A program made the position numbers and the translations under genes. A stretch of 64,000 nt of DNA, taken from assembly GCF_024733015.1 (NCBI RefSeq), contig NZ_JANKJG010000003.1, positions 186,001 through 250,000 on the forward strand, read 5' to 3'. The notes under the pieces were generated by a model. It was not told the origin of the DNA and searched no databases. It was given only the letters and a program-made list of their open reading frames with translations. Shown piece by piece: positions 16,318 to 27,871 of the stretch; the first letter of the stretch is position 1; each line of letters opens with the position of its first letter. The DNA is from Pseudosulfitobacter koreensis (GTDB lineage: Bacteria > Pseudomonadota > Alphaproteobacteria > Rhodobacterales > Rhodobacteraceae).

Positions 16318-17799
16318 TTACCGATGCCCCACCCAGCCGCGATCGTCGGTGAACGCGCGGCCCTGCGTGATCTGCACCGGTCTGTAATCGTCCGGCAGCG
16401 CATCCAGCGCGGCAAAGGGCGCATTCGATGCCGCCAGCAGCACATTGCCGCGCCCGCGAAAGCTGATCGGACCCTGAATGGCTTCGACGTGGGGATAAAG
16501 ACTGCTCAGGATCGCATGCACGCCGCGCACCAGCGGGCCATCGGGGCTGTCGATCAGGTTCACATAGACCGGGCCGTCCACGATGCCTTGCAGGCGCTGA
16601 TAGGTTTCCAGCGTCACCAGATGCGCAGGAACCGATCCCGAAGAAAACGCGTCCATCACGGCGGCGTCGAAACTGCGCTCTGTCTCGTTCAGGAAAACCC
16701 GACCGTCCGCATGCACGATACCAAGGCGGTCCTTGCCTTGGGCGTTTGCCGCGCCATCAAGGTTTGCGTCATAGCCTGCCGCGTCGATCATTGCGCCGGC
16801 ATCCGGCAGGTGCCGCCGTGCGACGCGGGTGACAAGCGGGTCGATCTCGACCGCGACGGCCTGTGCTGCGGGTCGCGTTTCCAGCAATCGGGCGGGCAGG
16901 GTGTAGCCGCCACCGCCGACGAACAGCACCGAAGGGGCCGGGCCCAGATCACGGTCCAGCCGGGACCACATCCATTGGGTATAGGGCATCACGAGGTCCG
17001 GCGCGGCATTGGTCGGTTCCGCCGCCTGCGGGGTGCGGTCCGAGTAAAGGTAGACCACGTTGTTCTGACGCACCACGTCGATGCACGACAGGCCGGATTC
17101 GTAGTGGCACACCGACCCGCCCGCAAATCCCGTCGCCACGGCCAGCGCAGCGCCGCCTGCCCAGAGTGCGGACCCGGCTGATCTGGTCGTGTCGGCAACC
17201 CCTGTCTGGTCACCGGCATCCGATGGTGTGCCCCTGACCAGCAGGGCACAGCAAAGCGCCACGGCTCCGCATCCGGCAAAGGTGGCCACCGACCCGATCA
17301 GCGGCAGGGCGACGAAACCGGCAAGCACCGCACCGACAATCGCGCCAAGCGACCCTGCCGCCAGAACCAGCCCAAGCGATGATCCCTCGCGGCCCGGTCG
17401 GGCGTCGACCGCCATCTTTGCCAGAAACGGCGAGGGAAAGCTGACAAGCACCGACGCGGGAAAGAAGGCGAGGATCACCGCAAGCAGCATCCCTGCCGTC
17501 TCGCGCGCGCCCCAGGCATAGATCAGGCCCAGCACGGTCGGCGACATCGCCATCAGGATCGCCGTCGCCACCAGCGCCTTGCGCACCGCACGTGCCGCAG
17601 CACGGCTGTCCCGTTCGGCCACCAGACCACCCAGCGCACTGCCCAGCGAGAACCCGGCCAGAATGGTCGCAATCACGGCGGTCCATGTCAGCAGCGAGGT
17701 GCCGAAGAACGGCGCAAGCACGCGGCCGGCCGCAATCTCGTAGGTCAGCCCAAGGGCGGACAGAACGAGGATCAAGCCGATGGTCATCGAAAACTGCAT
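16318..17799 (-). CDS. Fused membrane transporter-like / spermidine synthase-like protein
   Basis: The 493-residue protein joins an N-terminal membrane part (about residues 1-220, some seven or eight hydrophobic helices, starting QFSMTIGLILVLSALGLTYE) to a soluble C-terminal SAM-methyltransferase fold like spermidine synthase, with VLFVGGGGYTLP, VAVEIDPLV, HADGRVFL and MDAFSSGSVPAHL. Such fused MFS/spermidine synthase proteins are widespread, but their substrate is unproven and many are unlikely to make spermidine. ATG 17797-17799 is chosen for its excellent AGGGAGG. It stands alone, and both flanks are short gaps. Confidence 0.85.
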   Translation of the reverse strand: MQFSMTIGLILVLSALGLTYEIAAGRVLAPFFGTSLLTWTAVIATILAGFSLGSALGGLVAERDSRAAARAVRKALVATAILMAMSPTVLGLIYAWGARETAGMLLAVILAFFPASVLVSFPSPFLAKMAVDARPGREGSSLGLVLAAGSLGAIVGAVLAGFVALPLIGSVATFAGCGAVALCCALLVRGTPSDAGDQTGVADTTRSAGSALWAGGAALAVATGFAGGSVCHYESGLSCIDVVRQNNVVYLYSDRTPQAAEPTNAAPDLVMPYTQWMWSRLDRDLGPAPSVLFVGGGGYTLPARLLETRPAAQAVAVEIDPLVTRVARRHLPDAGAMIDAAGYDANLDGAANAQGKDRLGIVHADGRVFLNETERSFDAAVMDAFSSGSVPAHLVTLETYQRLQGIVDGPVYVNLIDSPDGPLVRGVHAILSSLYPHVEAIQGPISFRGRGNVLLAASNAPFAALDALPDDYRPVQITQGRAFTDDRGWVGHR

Positions 17800-17908
17800 T
17801 GGGGCCTCCCTTTGGGGTCCGCAAAACGGGTATCGGGTTTTGCCTGCCACGCATAGCGACCCGATGCCATGCCGCCAAGGCTGCGGTGAACGCGATGGCG
17901 TGACCGGG

Positions 17909-18352
17909 TCAGGGGGCTTTGTCCAGGGTCACCTGTCCTGCCAGTTTCGTGTCGGCCTGAATGCCCAGCAGGACCGTATCATTGGACCGCTCAAGACGCA
18001 GGGTGCCAGCGCCGCCTTGGGTGACGACAAGGCTGCGCTGGTTTTCCCCCGCCTGGCTCGTGTTCAGCCTGCAGCGCAGCATCTGCGGCGTGGTTGCGTC
18101 CGCCTGCGACACATGACCTGCACCCGTCCAGGTGCCGGCACCGCTTGAAGCACGAACCAGACACACAAAAGCAGTTCGAGCCGCTGGATGGCCGTCAGCA
18201 ACGTTTCCGCCACCGTGACCGGATCGCCCATGACCTGCGCCTGCGGGGGCGGCCTCGGCCGCTCGTTCAAGGGCTTGATCAATCGCGGTGCGCGCGCTCT
18301 GGCCCGTCCGGTTTTCGTTCAAAACTTGAATTCCCTTTGATTGTGTCCGCAC
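17909..18352 (-). pseudogene. Probable frame-disrupted gene of unknown function
   Basis: An open frame of 147 codons from a GTG at 18352 ends at 17909, but codon bias changes frame along it. The last 65 or so codons (from TTPQMLRCRLNTSQ to KLAGQVTLDKAP) and the first 25 or so (RTAIDQALERAAEAA) have strongly G/C third positions in this frame. Between about 18240 and 18150 the strong bias moves to the +1 frame, which would read GDPVTVAETLLTAIQRLEL. Two compensating frameshifts would join them into a protein of about 130-140 residues. It may be a pseudogene or contain sequence errors. I do not recognise the family. Confidence 0.4.
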
Positions 18353-18530
18353 TTCACAAAGTCATCTCCCCCCGGACATGGGTTTGACTAGACTGGCAGC
18401 GTCAAGACGCATTCCCGCTGCGTCCTGAAGCCGGGCCGGTGCGTTTTTTCAGTCGGCGCCCAGATTGGAACTTGCGCACGGGGGCCCTATCTGGCGTGGG
18501 GGAAAAGTGCTGCCGACACCGGAACGAAAT

Positions 18531-18544
18531 TGGCGCGCGCGCCA
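18531..18544. promoter_or_regulatory. 14-bp perfect palindrome upstream of the BLUF gene
   Basis: TGGCGCGCGCGCCA is perfectly self-complementary, about 105 bases before the BLUF start. The alternating GC core makes chance occurrence plausible in this genome, so operator function is uncertain. Confidence 0.3.
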
Positions 18545-18558
18545 GCGGCACCTGAATT

Positions 18559-18583
18559 GGTCAATGCTGTCAGCAATTTGACC
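18559..18583 (+). promoter_or_regulatory. Nested inverted repeat in the BLUF upstream region
   Basis: GGTCAATGCTG pairs with CAGCA(AT)TTGACC around a single T, an 11-bp stem with a 2-base bulge. It lies 65 bases before the BLUF start and could be a protein-binding site or an mRNA leader hairpin. Confidence 0.35.
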
Positions 18584-18647
18584 GCTCTTGCAACCCGCTC
18601 CACACCGTTTGGAGGGCCTGAATGGCCGGAAAGGAAAAGATTAGATT

Positions 18648-19076
18648 ATGCTGCATCAACTCGTTTACGTGAGCTCTTCGACCGAACCGATCTCACCCGA
18701 CGAAATCTCTAGAATTCTCGAGACGTCCCGACAGAACAATGACCGCGACGACGTGACCGGGCTGTTGCTCTATCATGACCAGTTGTTTTTTCAGGTGCTG
18801 GAAGGCGATCAGGTATGCGTGCAAGAGTGCTTTGACCGTATCAAGCGTGATCGGCGCCACGGCAGCACATCGGTCGTGTGGGAATACCAGGTGGAGCGCC
18901 GTGCCTTCCCGCAGTGGTCGATGGGCTATGCCAAGCCCGAAGACCTGAGCGAGGAAAGCCGGAGCGCTGCGATCTCTTTGTCGAAGCTCTTGCACAAACC
19001 TGCCGACGCAAGAGAAGATCCGGTCATTGCGAACCTTGTCCAGTCCGTCCTGTCCGATTTTCGCGGAATCACATAA
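18648..19076 (+). CDS. BLUF-domain blue-light photoreceptor
   Basis: The 142-residue protein is a stand-alone BLUF domain (residues 1-93) with a short helical C-terminus. All residues of the photocycle are present and spaced as in AppA: Tyr7, Asn31, Gln49, Trp90 and Met92. It should therefore bind flavin and respond to blue light. There is no output domain, so it probably acts by protein-protein contact like BlrB or PixD. The start is fixed by the family N-terminus LVYVS, although the nearest Shine-Dalgarno-like AAGGA is rather distant. It is followed by tRNA-Thr on the opposite strand. Confidence 0.93.
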   Translation: MLHQLVYVSSSTEPISPDEISRILETSRQNNDRDDVTGLLLYHDQLFFQVLEGDQVCVQECFDRIKRDRRHGSTSVVWEYQVERRAFPQWSMGYAKPEDLSEESRSAAISLSKLLHKPADAREDPVIANLVQSVLSDFRGIT

Positions 19077-19136
19077 GCCATTTATGGCCCCAGAGCGGGT
19101 TCATGTGACAGGTGTCGATCACCATTAATTCAGAAA

Positions 19137-19212
19137 TGGTGCCGCTGAAGGGACTCGAACCCCCGACCCCATCATTACGAATGACGTGCTCTACCAGCTG
19201 AGCTACAGCGGC
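19137..19212 (-). tRNA. tRNA-Thr (anticodon CGU)
   Basis: The minus strand reads GCCGCTG at the 5' end and CAGCGGC-A-CCA at the 3' end, a perfect 7-bp acceptor stem with encoded CCA. The D-arm (AGCTCAGCTGGTAGAGC), an anticodon stem CGTCA/TGATG around the loop TTCGTAA, and the T-arm with GGTTCGAGTCC are all present. The anticodon CGU decodes ACG (Thr). Confidence 0.97.
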
Positions 19213-19266
19213 TCTGGTGGCGCAGTCTTTAGAAGATCTGCGCCCCCCGGATCAAGGGGGATTTTA

Positions 19267-19306
19267 CGAGGCGCGTGGGGGGCAGCGAAGCCTCCCGCGC
19301 GTCTCG
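19267..19306 (-). terminator. Long hairpin just after carB
   Basis: CGAGGCGCGTGGGGGG and CCTCCCGCGCGTCTCG pair imperfectly over about 14 bp around an 8-base loop, starting 3 bases past the carB stop. There is no clear U-run, so it may end transcription weakly or stabilise the 3' end. A second hairpin (GGCGCAG/CTGCGCC, 19219-19244) follows before the tRNA. Confidence 0.45.
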
Positions 19307-19308
19307 GA

Positions 19309-22641
<3,333 letters not shown>

Positions 22642-22756
22642 GGCGCGGCCCCTTAAATGTCCGGGCACCCCCTGTGCCCAAATTGTCCTGCGTTATAGGC
22701 ATCAAGCCGTCGGGTGCAAGGGTCGTTCCCCCGCCATCGGCCATTCATACAGGCCT

Positions 22757-22778
22757 TTGGGCAATTTTATTTGCCCAA
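22757..22778. promoter_or_regulatory. Inverted repeat between carB and the HAD gene
   Basis: TTGGGCAA and TTGCCCAA form a perfect 8-bp inverted repeat with a 6-base AT-rich spacer. It lies just upstream of the GGAAC element of the HAD gene and 116 bases before carB, so it could be an operator for either divergent gene. Confidence 0.35.
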
Positions 22779-22792
22779 GTGCGCCAATGTCG

Positions 22793-22817
22793 GGAACCAC
22801 CGCCCTGCGGGTGCGTT
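22793..22817 (+). promoter_or_regulatory. EcfG-type (general stress sigma) promoter candidate for the HAD gene
   Basis: GGAAC (22793-22797) and CGTT (22814-22817) are separated by exactly 16 bases, matching the GGAAC-N16-CGTT consensus of alphaproteobacterial EcfG sigma factors. The predicted transcription start would leave a leader of only 8-10 bases before the ATG at 22833. The csbD gene has the same element. Confidence 0.5.
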
Positions 22818-22832
22818 AAAGCGGAATGGTTA

Positions 22833-23525
22833 ATGAAAACCAAGGGGGCATCTGCGTTGCGATATTCTGCATTGCTGCTGGGGTCTATCGGCGTTCTGGC
22901 CGACACATCCGACATGCAGAGACGCGCGTTCAATGCGGCATTTGCCACGCATGACCTTGACTGGACATGGGACAGCGAAACCTATGCCGATCTGACCCGC
23001 GTGATCGGCGGTCTGGCCCGCATCCGCCATTATGCCGACAGCGTCGAACAAGAGGTGGACGCCAATGCAATCTACGACGCCAAGATCGACGCCTTCGGCA
23101 AGATGCTGGAAGACGGGGTGCGCCTGCGTCCCGGCATCTCCGATCTGATCGCAGAAGCTCGACACTATGACATGAAGATCGCCTGCGTCAGTGCCGAGGA
23201 CAAGCGGCAGGTCGCCCTGATCCTGCGCGCGCTGGGGCACGATCTGGACCCGTCTGTCTTTGACTACATCGGCGACGGATCGAAAGCGGCCCGCCCCAAG
23301 CCCGAACCCGCGATTTACCGCGATGCGCTGAGGGCGGTGGACGTGGACGCCGACGCAAGCCTTGCCATCGAGGACACGCCCGAAGGGGCCGCATCGGCGG
23401 TGGCCGCCGGTATCGATACATTTGCCTACCCCGGACCCGGAATGGAGCATCGCAATTTTGTCGATGTGATCGGAACGGGCACGCCGAGCCTGGATCTGCT
23501 GCGCACTGCGGAACAGCCGGCGTGA
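22833..23525 (+). CDS. HAD-superfamily protein lacking the catalytic aspartates
   Basis: The 230-residue protein has the overall layout of CbbY/Gph-like HAD phosphatases: cap region at about 25-100, motif II Ser120 (ACVSAED), motif III Lys156 (RPKPEP) and motif IV Glu180-Asp181 (AIEDTPEG). Motif I, normally FDxDGVL, reads LGSIGVLAD at 16-24, so the nucleophile Asp is Gly17 and the acid/base Asp is Ile19. Phosphatase or mutase activity by the usual mechanism is therefore not expected, and a binding or regulatory role is more likely. The start is ATG 22833 with a weak ribosome site and an EcfG-like promoter just ahead. Confidence 0.85.
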   Translation: MKTKGASALRYSALLLGSIGVLADTSDMQRRAFNAAFATHDLDWTWDSETYADLTRVIGGLARIRHYADSVEQEVDANAIYDAKIDAFGKMLEDGVRLRPGISDLIAEARHYDMKIACVSAEDKRQVALILRALGHDLDPSVFDYIGDGSKAARPKPEPAIYRDALRAVDVDADASLAIEDTPEGAASAVAAGIDTFAYPGPGMEHRNFVDVIGTGTPSLDLLRTAEQPA

Positions 23526-23540
23526 TTTCTTCGGGGTAAG

Positions 23541-23574
23541 GTGCCGGGCAGGGCTTCGCCTCTCTGTCCGGCAC
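23541..23574. terminator. Bidirectional hairpin between convergent genes
   Basis: GTGCCGGGCAG pairs with CTGTCCGGCAC over 11 bp (one G-T pair) between the HAD gene and the convergent alpha/beta hydrolase gene. No strong T-run follows on either side. Confidence 0.5.
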
Positions 23575-23589
23575 TTCGTATTTGTCCCG

Positions 23590-24366
23590 TCAGGCGCTGC
23601 CTTCGAAATCCATCGTCAGGAACGTGCGCACCGCCGCCTCGAAATCGCGCGGCTTTTCCGCGTGCAGCCAGTGCCCGGTGTCGGGGATCTTGGCGAAATG
23701 TGCCTCCGGGAACAGCGACCTGATCTTCGGGCGGTGTTCGGAGGTGACGTAATGCGACGTGCCGCCGGTCAGAAACAGGGTCTGCCCGTCGAACCGGCTG
23801 TCGAGATCGGGAAACGACATGATGTCGGGCATGTTCGCCTCGAGCGCGTCGAGGTTCAGAAGCCAGCGTTTTTCCGACAGGTCCAGCGACTGCGTGAAAA
23901 ACGACTGCAATGCGGGCTCGACGCCCAGTGCGCCCAGCTGTTCGGCGGCCTCGGAGCGGCGGGTGATACCCTCAAGATCGACACCGCGCATGGCGGTGAT
24001 GTATTCCATCTGGCTGTGGGTATAGTCCACCGGCGCGATGTCGGCGACAACCAGCCGCCGCACCAGTTCGGGACGAGCCAGCGCCAGCGCCATCGCGGCC
24101 TTGCCGCCCATCGAATGGCCCAGCACGTCCACAGGTGCGCCGATGTGGTCGATCACCTCGGCCAGATCACCCGCCATATCCGTGTAACTGTTGGTCTTTT
24201 CGCGCGGGCTGAGCCCGTGGTTGCGCATGTCCACCGCGATCACGCGCCGCGTGTCGGACAGGCGCTTGGCGATCACGCCCCAGTTCCGGCCCGAGCCGAA
24301 AAGGCCGTGGGCGATCAGCAGCGGCGTGCCGGGACTTTCGGGCGCGTGGTCGATGAGATTCAGCAT
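23590..24366 (-). CDS. Alpha/beta-fold hydrolase, YbfF-like esterase
   Basis: The 258-residue protein starts LNLIDHAPES and has the oxyanion stretch IAHGLFGSGRNW, the nucleophile elbow GHSMGG with Ser85, an Asp108 in VADIAP (where the YbfF subfamily places its acid) and His in DTGHWLHAEKP near the C-terminus. The family hydrolyses acyl-CoA and short esters in E. coli; the natural substrate here is unknown. It is convergent with the HAD gene and divergent from the following small membrane protein gene. Confidence 0.88.
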   Translation of the reverse strand: MLNLIDHAPESPGTPLLIAHGLFGSGRNWGVIAKRLSDTRRVIAVDMRNHGLSPREKTNSYTDMAGDLAEVIDHIGAPVDVLGHSMGGKAAMALALARPELVRRLVVADIAPVDYTHSQMEYITAMRGVDLEGITRRSEAAEQLGALGVEPALQSFFTQSLDLSEKRWLLNLDALEANMPDIMSFPDLDSRFDGQTLFLTGGTSHYVTSEHRPKIRSLFPEAHFAKIPDTGHWLHAEKPRDFEAAVRTFLTMDFEGSA

Positions 24367-24413
24367 GGCGTCAGGGCTAGCGTGTTTCGCTCCGGTGCGC
24401 TAGGCCTGTCGCC

Positions 24414-24788
24414 ATGGCAATGCAGATCGACATCGACACCCGCGCCGAAAGGCTGCGCGCTGCATTTGAAACGGCGCTGGGCATCCGCGCACGCAGCTTT
24501 GACGCGGCGCTGCGCAAGGCGGGGCGGCGTCTGCCGAAACCCGTGCGCAGGCAGGCAGAGGTGGTGCAGCACGCGCGCGCCATCGACGGCCACCCCAAGC
24601 TGCGGCGCACCATTGACCCAGGCGCAGTCGCACAGGCCGAAGCCGACGTTCTGGCGCATCTGAAAACGATTGACCTGGCAGATCAACGTCGTGGGCGGTT
24701 GCTGGGGCTGGCGGGGGTGATCGTGTTCAACTTGCTGGTGATCGCCGGGCTGTTCGTCGGCTGGCTGGTCTGGTCGGGGCATCTGTAG
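24414..24788 (+). CDS. Hypothetical membrane-anchored protein
   Basis: The 124-residue protein has a basic helical N-terminal part (TRAERLRAAFETALGIRARS, repeated Arg/Ala helices up to about residue 90) and one C-terminal membrane helix (LLGLAGVIVFNLLVIAGLFVG, about 95-118). A tail-anchored topology with the soluble part in the cytoplasm is likely. An ATG at 24420 is an alternative start, and neither has a clear ribosome site. I do not recognise a named family. Confidence 0.7.
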   Translation: MAMQIDIDTRAERLRAAFETALGIRARSFDAALRKAGRRLPKPVRRQAEVVQHARAIDGHPKLRRTIDPGAVAQAEADVLAHLKTIDLADQRRGRLLGLAGVIVFNLLVIAGLFVGWLVWSGHL

Positions 24789-24809
24789 ACCGCAGGGAGT
24801 TCCGAACGA

Positions 24810-25418
24810 TTACTCGACCACCGCATTGATCGCTGCCGGAGCGGTCTCGGCGGGTTGTTCGGCCACGGCCTCTGCGGGGGACGTGTCGCCGGTCGCCCAA
24901 AGCTTGCCCTGAGACAGCAGCATCAAGCCCGCGACCAGCGCCGCGACCCCGCCCAGCGCGAGGGTTTGCTTGCGCGGTCCACCCCATGTTGCACTTTGTC
25001 CGTCACTGGGCCCGTTACTGGCGCGGCGGGTATTTGCCGCAGCCGGACGGCTTGGCACCGCACGGGGCGTCAGCGGCGGCGCCGACAGCGGTTTGACGCG
25101 CGAGGGTGCCACATCGGCGGCAAAAGCCTTGGCGGTCGTATCGCAGCAGAACGCGAAAACGCGCGTGGGTTTTCTGAATATCTGACCGGGGCGCACCAGC
25201 ACTTCGGTCACCTGTCCGGCCAGATCAAAGCAATAGGTGTGCTGCGCGCCTGCGCTGTCCATCAGGGTATAAACGGGATGCGTTTCGGGTTTGACGTAGT
25301 CGCCCGCGCTCACGTAGATCGCCTGCACCCTCAGCGGGTACGGCAATGTGGCCTCGTCGGGCAAGGCAAGCCCGTTGGTTGATGGACCTATGTCATTCTG
25401 TGCGCGGCTCTTCACCAT
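24810..25418 (-). CDS. Membrane protein with a biotinyl-lipoyl-like hairpin domain
   Basis: The 202-residue product has an N-terminal beta-rich part at about 20-95 (QAIYVSAGDYVKPETHPVYTL, then GQVTEVLVRPGQIF) that resembles the barrel-sandwich/lipoyl hairpins of adaptor proteins. A Pro/Ala/Ser-rich linker and one membrane helix near 155-175 (LALGGVAALVAGLMLLSQGKL) follow, then an Ala/Glu-rich tail. It lacks the lipoylation Lys context. The start chosen is ATG 25416-25418; the frame is open upstream but that part looks untranslated. Function is unknown. Confidence 0.65.
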   Translation of the reverse strand: MVKSRAQNDIGPSTNGLALPDEATLPYPLRVQAIYVSAGDYVKPETHPVYTLMDSAGAQHTYCFDLAGQVTEVLVRPGQIFRKPTRVFAFCCDTTAKAFAADVAPSRVKPLSAPPLTPRAVPSRPAAANTRRASNGPSDGQSATWGGPRKQTLALGGVAALVAGLMLLSQGKLWATGDTSPAEAVAEQPAETAPAAINAVVE

Positions 25419-25522
25419 GCGTCCGACCCCATGTCGTTTTTCGTGCATTTTCCATGCGTTTGGCGGAACATGTAACAAAATTGCCAAGAGTTCAAAGGGA
25501 ATATGTTGACCCCGCAACGCAA

Positions 25523-25552
25523 GACACCCGCACGCGTAAAGCTGCGGGTGCC
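25523..25552 (-). terminator. Hairpin after glyA
   Basis: GACACCCGCA and TGCGGGTGCC form a 10-bp stem (one G-T pair) with a 10-base loop, 35 bases past the glyA stop on the minus strand. The following minus-strand sequence is not U-rich. Confidence 0.45.
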
Positions 25553-25586
25553 TGTCAATCGTGCGTAAAGGCTTACAAATCCGGGC

Positions 25587-26876
25587 TTACAGATCCGGGT
25601 AGAGCGGGAAGCGCGCGCACATATCTGCGACTTCTGCGCGCACCTTGGCTTCGACGTCGGAATTGCCGTCCTCGCCGTTGGCCGCCAGCCCGTCGACCAC
25701 CTGAATGATCCAGTCACCGATCTGGCGGAACTCGGCTTCGCCGAAGCCACGGGTCGTGCCTGCGGGGCTGCCCAGACGGATGCCGCTGGTGATCGTCGGC
25801 TTTTCATCGTCGAACGGTACGCCGTTCTTGTTGCAGGTGATGTGCGCGCGGCCCAGTGCCTTTTCGGTCGCGTTGCCCTTGACGCCCTTGGGGCGCAGGT
25901 CGACCAGCATCACGTGGGTGTCGGTGCCGCCGGTGACGGTATCGAGGCCGCCTTTCATCAACTGATCTGCAAGCGCCTGCGCGTTCTTGATCACCTGTTG
26001 CTGGTAGGTCTTGAACGAAGGGTCCAGCGCCTCGCCGAAGGCCACGGCCTTGGCCGCGATCACGTGCATCAGCGGGCCCCCCTGAATGCCGGGGAAAATG
26101 GCGCTGTTGACCTTCTTGGCGATCGCTTCGTCGTTGGTCATGATCATGCCGCCGCGCGGGCCGCGCAGGGTCTTGTGCGTGGTGGTGGTGGCCACATGCA
26201 CATGCGGGAACGGCGAGGGGTATTCGCCCGCAGCGATCAGTCCGGCAAAGTGTGCCACGTCCGCCAGCACATAGGCGCCGACCTTGTCGGCAATCTCGCG
26301 GATGCGGGCAAAGTCGATCTGGCGCGGAATGGCCGAGCCACCGGCGATGATCATCACCGGCTTGTGCTCAAGCGCCAGCGCTTCCATCTGATCATAATCG
26401 ATGTTCAGCGTGTCGCGTTTCACACCGTACTGGACCGCATTGAACCATTTGCCCGACTGGTTGGGGGCCGCGCCGTGGGTCAGGTGACCGCCCGCGTCAA
26501 GGCTCATGCCCAGGATGGTCGCACCGGGTGTCAGCAGCGCCTGGAACACGCCCTGGTTCGCCTGCGAACCCGAGTTCGGCTGCACGTTGACGAAGTCGCA
26601 GTTGAACAGCTGTTTCGCACGCTCGATGGCAAGGTTTTCCGCCACATCCACGAACTGGCACCCACCGTAATAGCGACGACCTGGATAGCCTTCGGCGTAT
26701 TTGTTGGTCAGCACGGTGCCTTGCGCTTCCAGTACTGCTGCCGAAACGATGTTCTCGGACGCGATCAGTTCGATCTCGTCGCGCTGACGGCCCAGCTCGT
26801 CGGTGACGGCTGTGAACAGTTCGGGATCGCGGTCGGCAAGGCTCTGGGTGAAAAAACCGGATGTGGTGGCGGACAT
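25587..26876 (-). CDS. glyA: Serine hydroxymethyltransferase
   Basis: GlyA interconverts serine and glycine with tetrahydrofolate, the main one-carbon source. The 429-residue PLP enzyme has [11 protein letters not shown] near residues 34-44, [15 protein letters not shown], the [12 protein letters not shown] Asp/His pair and the PLP lysine in [18 protein letters not shown] precedes the ATG at 26874-26876; the frame stays open far upstream but only as an antisense shadow of nadK. It is divergent from nadK. Confidence 0.97.
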   Translation of the reverse strand: MSATTSGFFTQSLADRDPELFTAVTDELGRQRDEIELIASENIVSAAVLEAQGTVLTNKYAEGYPGRRYYGGCQFVDVAENLAIERAKQLFNCDFVNVQPNSGSQANQGVFQALLTPGATILGMSLDAGGHLTHGAAPNQSGKWFNAVQYGVKRDTLNIDYDQMEALALEHKPVMIIAGGSAIPRQIDFARIREIADKVGAYVLADVAHFAGLIAAGEYPSPFPHVHVATTTTHKTLRGPRGGMIMTNDEAIAKKVNSAIFPGIQGGPLMHVIAAKAVAFGEALDPSFKTYQQQVIKNAQALADQLMKGGLDTVTGGTDTHVMLVDLRPKGVKGNATEKALGRAHITCNKNGVPFDDEKPTITSGIRLGSPAGTTRGFGEAEFRQIGDWIIQVVDGLAANGEDGNSDVEAKVRAEVADMCARFPLYPDL

Positions 26877-27044
26877 GTGCAGGTCTCCATGGCTGGCATA
26901 AGGTATTGCGCCGCTACGTAACCGAAACCGGCGGTCGGGCAAAGCGTGTAATACGACGCAAGGCCCCAAGTTTGCGGCTGTGCTGGTGCGTGGTGGAATA
27001 ATATGTTTCAAATCACGCAGCTTCGCGCCGATAGGAAACCCGAG

Positions 27045-27806
27045 ATGCCGCTGAAAATTGCCTTTGCTGCCAGTGCGGCACCTGTTGCCCAGGCCGCCCA
27101 CAAGGTGCTGGTAAAGCGCTATGGCGATGTGCCGCAGGAAGATGCCGACGTGATCGTGGCGCTGGGCGGTGACGGTTTCATGCTGCAGACCTTGCACGGG
27201 ACGCAGAACCTGCCTGCGCCTGTCTACGGGATGAACCGGGGCACCATCGGATTCTTGATGAACGAATACGCCGAAAGCGATCTTGTCGAACGGCTCGAGG
27301 CGGCGGAACGGGCCGAGGTAAACCCGCTGTCGATGACCGCAACCTGTGGCGACGGCACCGAACACCACGCCCTTGCGATCAACGAGGTGTCGCTGTTGCG
27401 CGCAGGCCCGCAGGCGGCGAAGCTGCGGATCACCGTTGATGGGCGCCTGCGTCTGGATGCGCTCAGCTGCGACGGGGCGCTGGTGGCAACACCTGCGGGA
27501 TCGACGGCCTACAATTATTCCGCGCATGGGCCGATCCTGCCGATCGGTGCCGATGTGCTGGCGTTGACGGCAGTGGCGGCCTTTCGCCCCCGACGCTGGC
27601 GCGGTGCATTGTTGCCCAAGACCGCCGAGGTTCGCTTTGACGTGCTGGAGCCGGAAAAGCGCCCGGTGATGGCCGACGCCGACAGCCGGTCGGTGCGCGA
27701 CGTGCGCACGGTCGTGATCCGGTCGGAACCCAGCGTGGTGCACCACATCCTGTTCGATCCCGGTCACGGGCTGGAAGAGCGGCTGATCTCGGAACAGTTC
27801 ACCTGA
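27045..27806 (+). CDS. nadK: NAD kinase
   Basis: NadK phosphorylates NAD to NADP. The 253-residue protein has the GGDG motif at 41-44, [13 protein letters not shown], the NE pair at 113-114 (AINEVSLLR) and [16 protein letters not shown] start at ATG 27045, which has AGGAAA upstream and gives the family N-terminus PLKIAFAAS. An in-frame ATG at 27003 would add 14 residues and cannot be fully excluded. Confidence 0.94.
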   Translation: MPLKIAFAASAAPVAQAAHKVLVKRYGDVPQEDADVIVALGGDGFMLQTLHGTQNLPAPVYGMNRGTIGFLMNEYAESDLVERLEAAERAEVNPLSMTATCGDGTEHHALAINEVSLLRAGPQAAKLRITVDGRLRLDALSCDGALVATPAGSTAYNYSAHGPILPIGADVLALTAVAAFRPRRWRGALLPKTAEVRFDVLEPEKRPVMADADSRSVRDVRTVVIRSEPSVVHHILFDPGHGLEERLISEQFT

Positions 27807-27871
27807 TTCTGCTTCGTTTGCACCTTTGATCGAACGGCGCGTGTCTAATGGGGTGATCACGGTCTTGGCAT

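Noticed and set aside
19137-19212. tRNA-Thr as an integration site for a genomic island
   Set aside because: No integrase, no direct repeat of the tRNA 3' end and only housekeeping genes on both sides.
26877-27044. Riboswitch upstream of glyA
   Set aside because: No conserved aptamer cores or paired glycine/SAM-type helices could be traced in the 168 bases.
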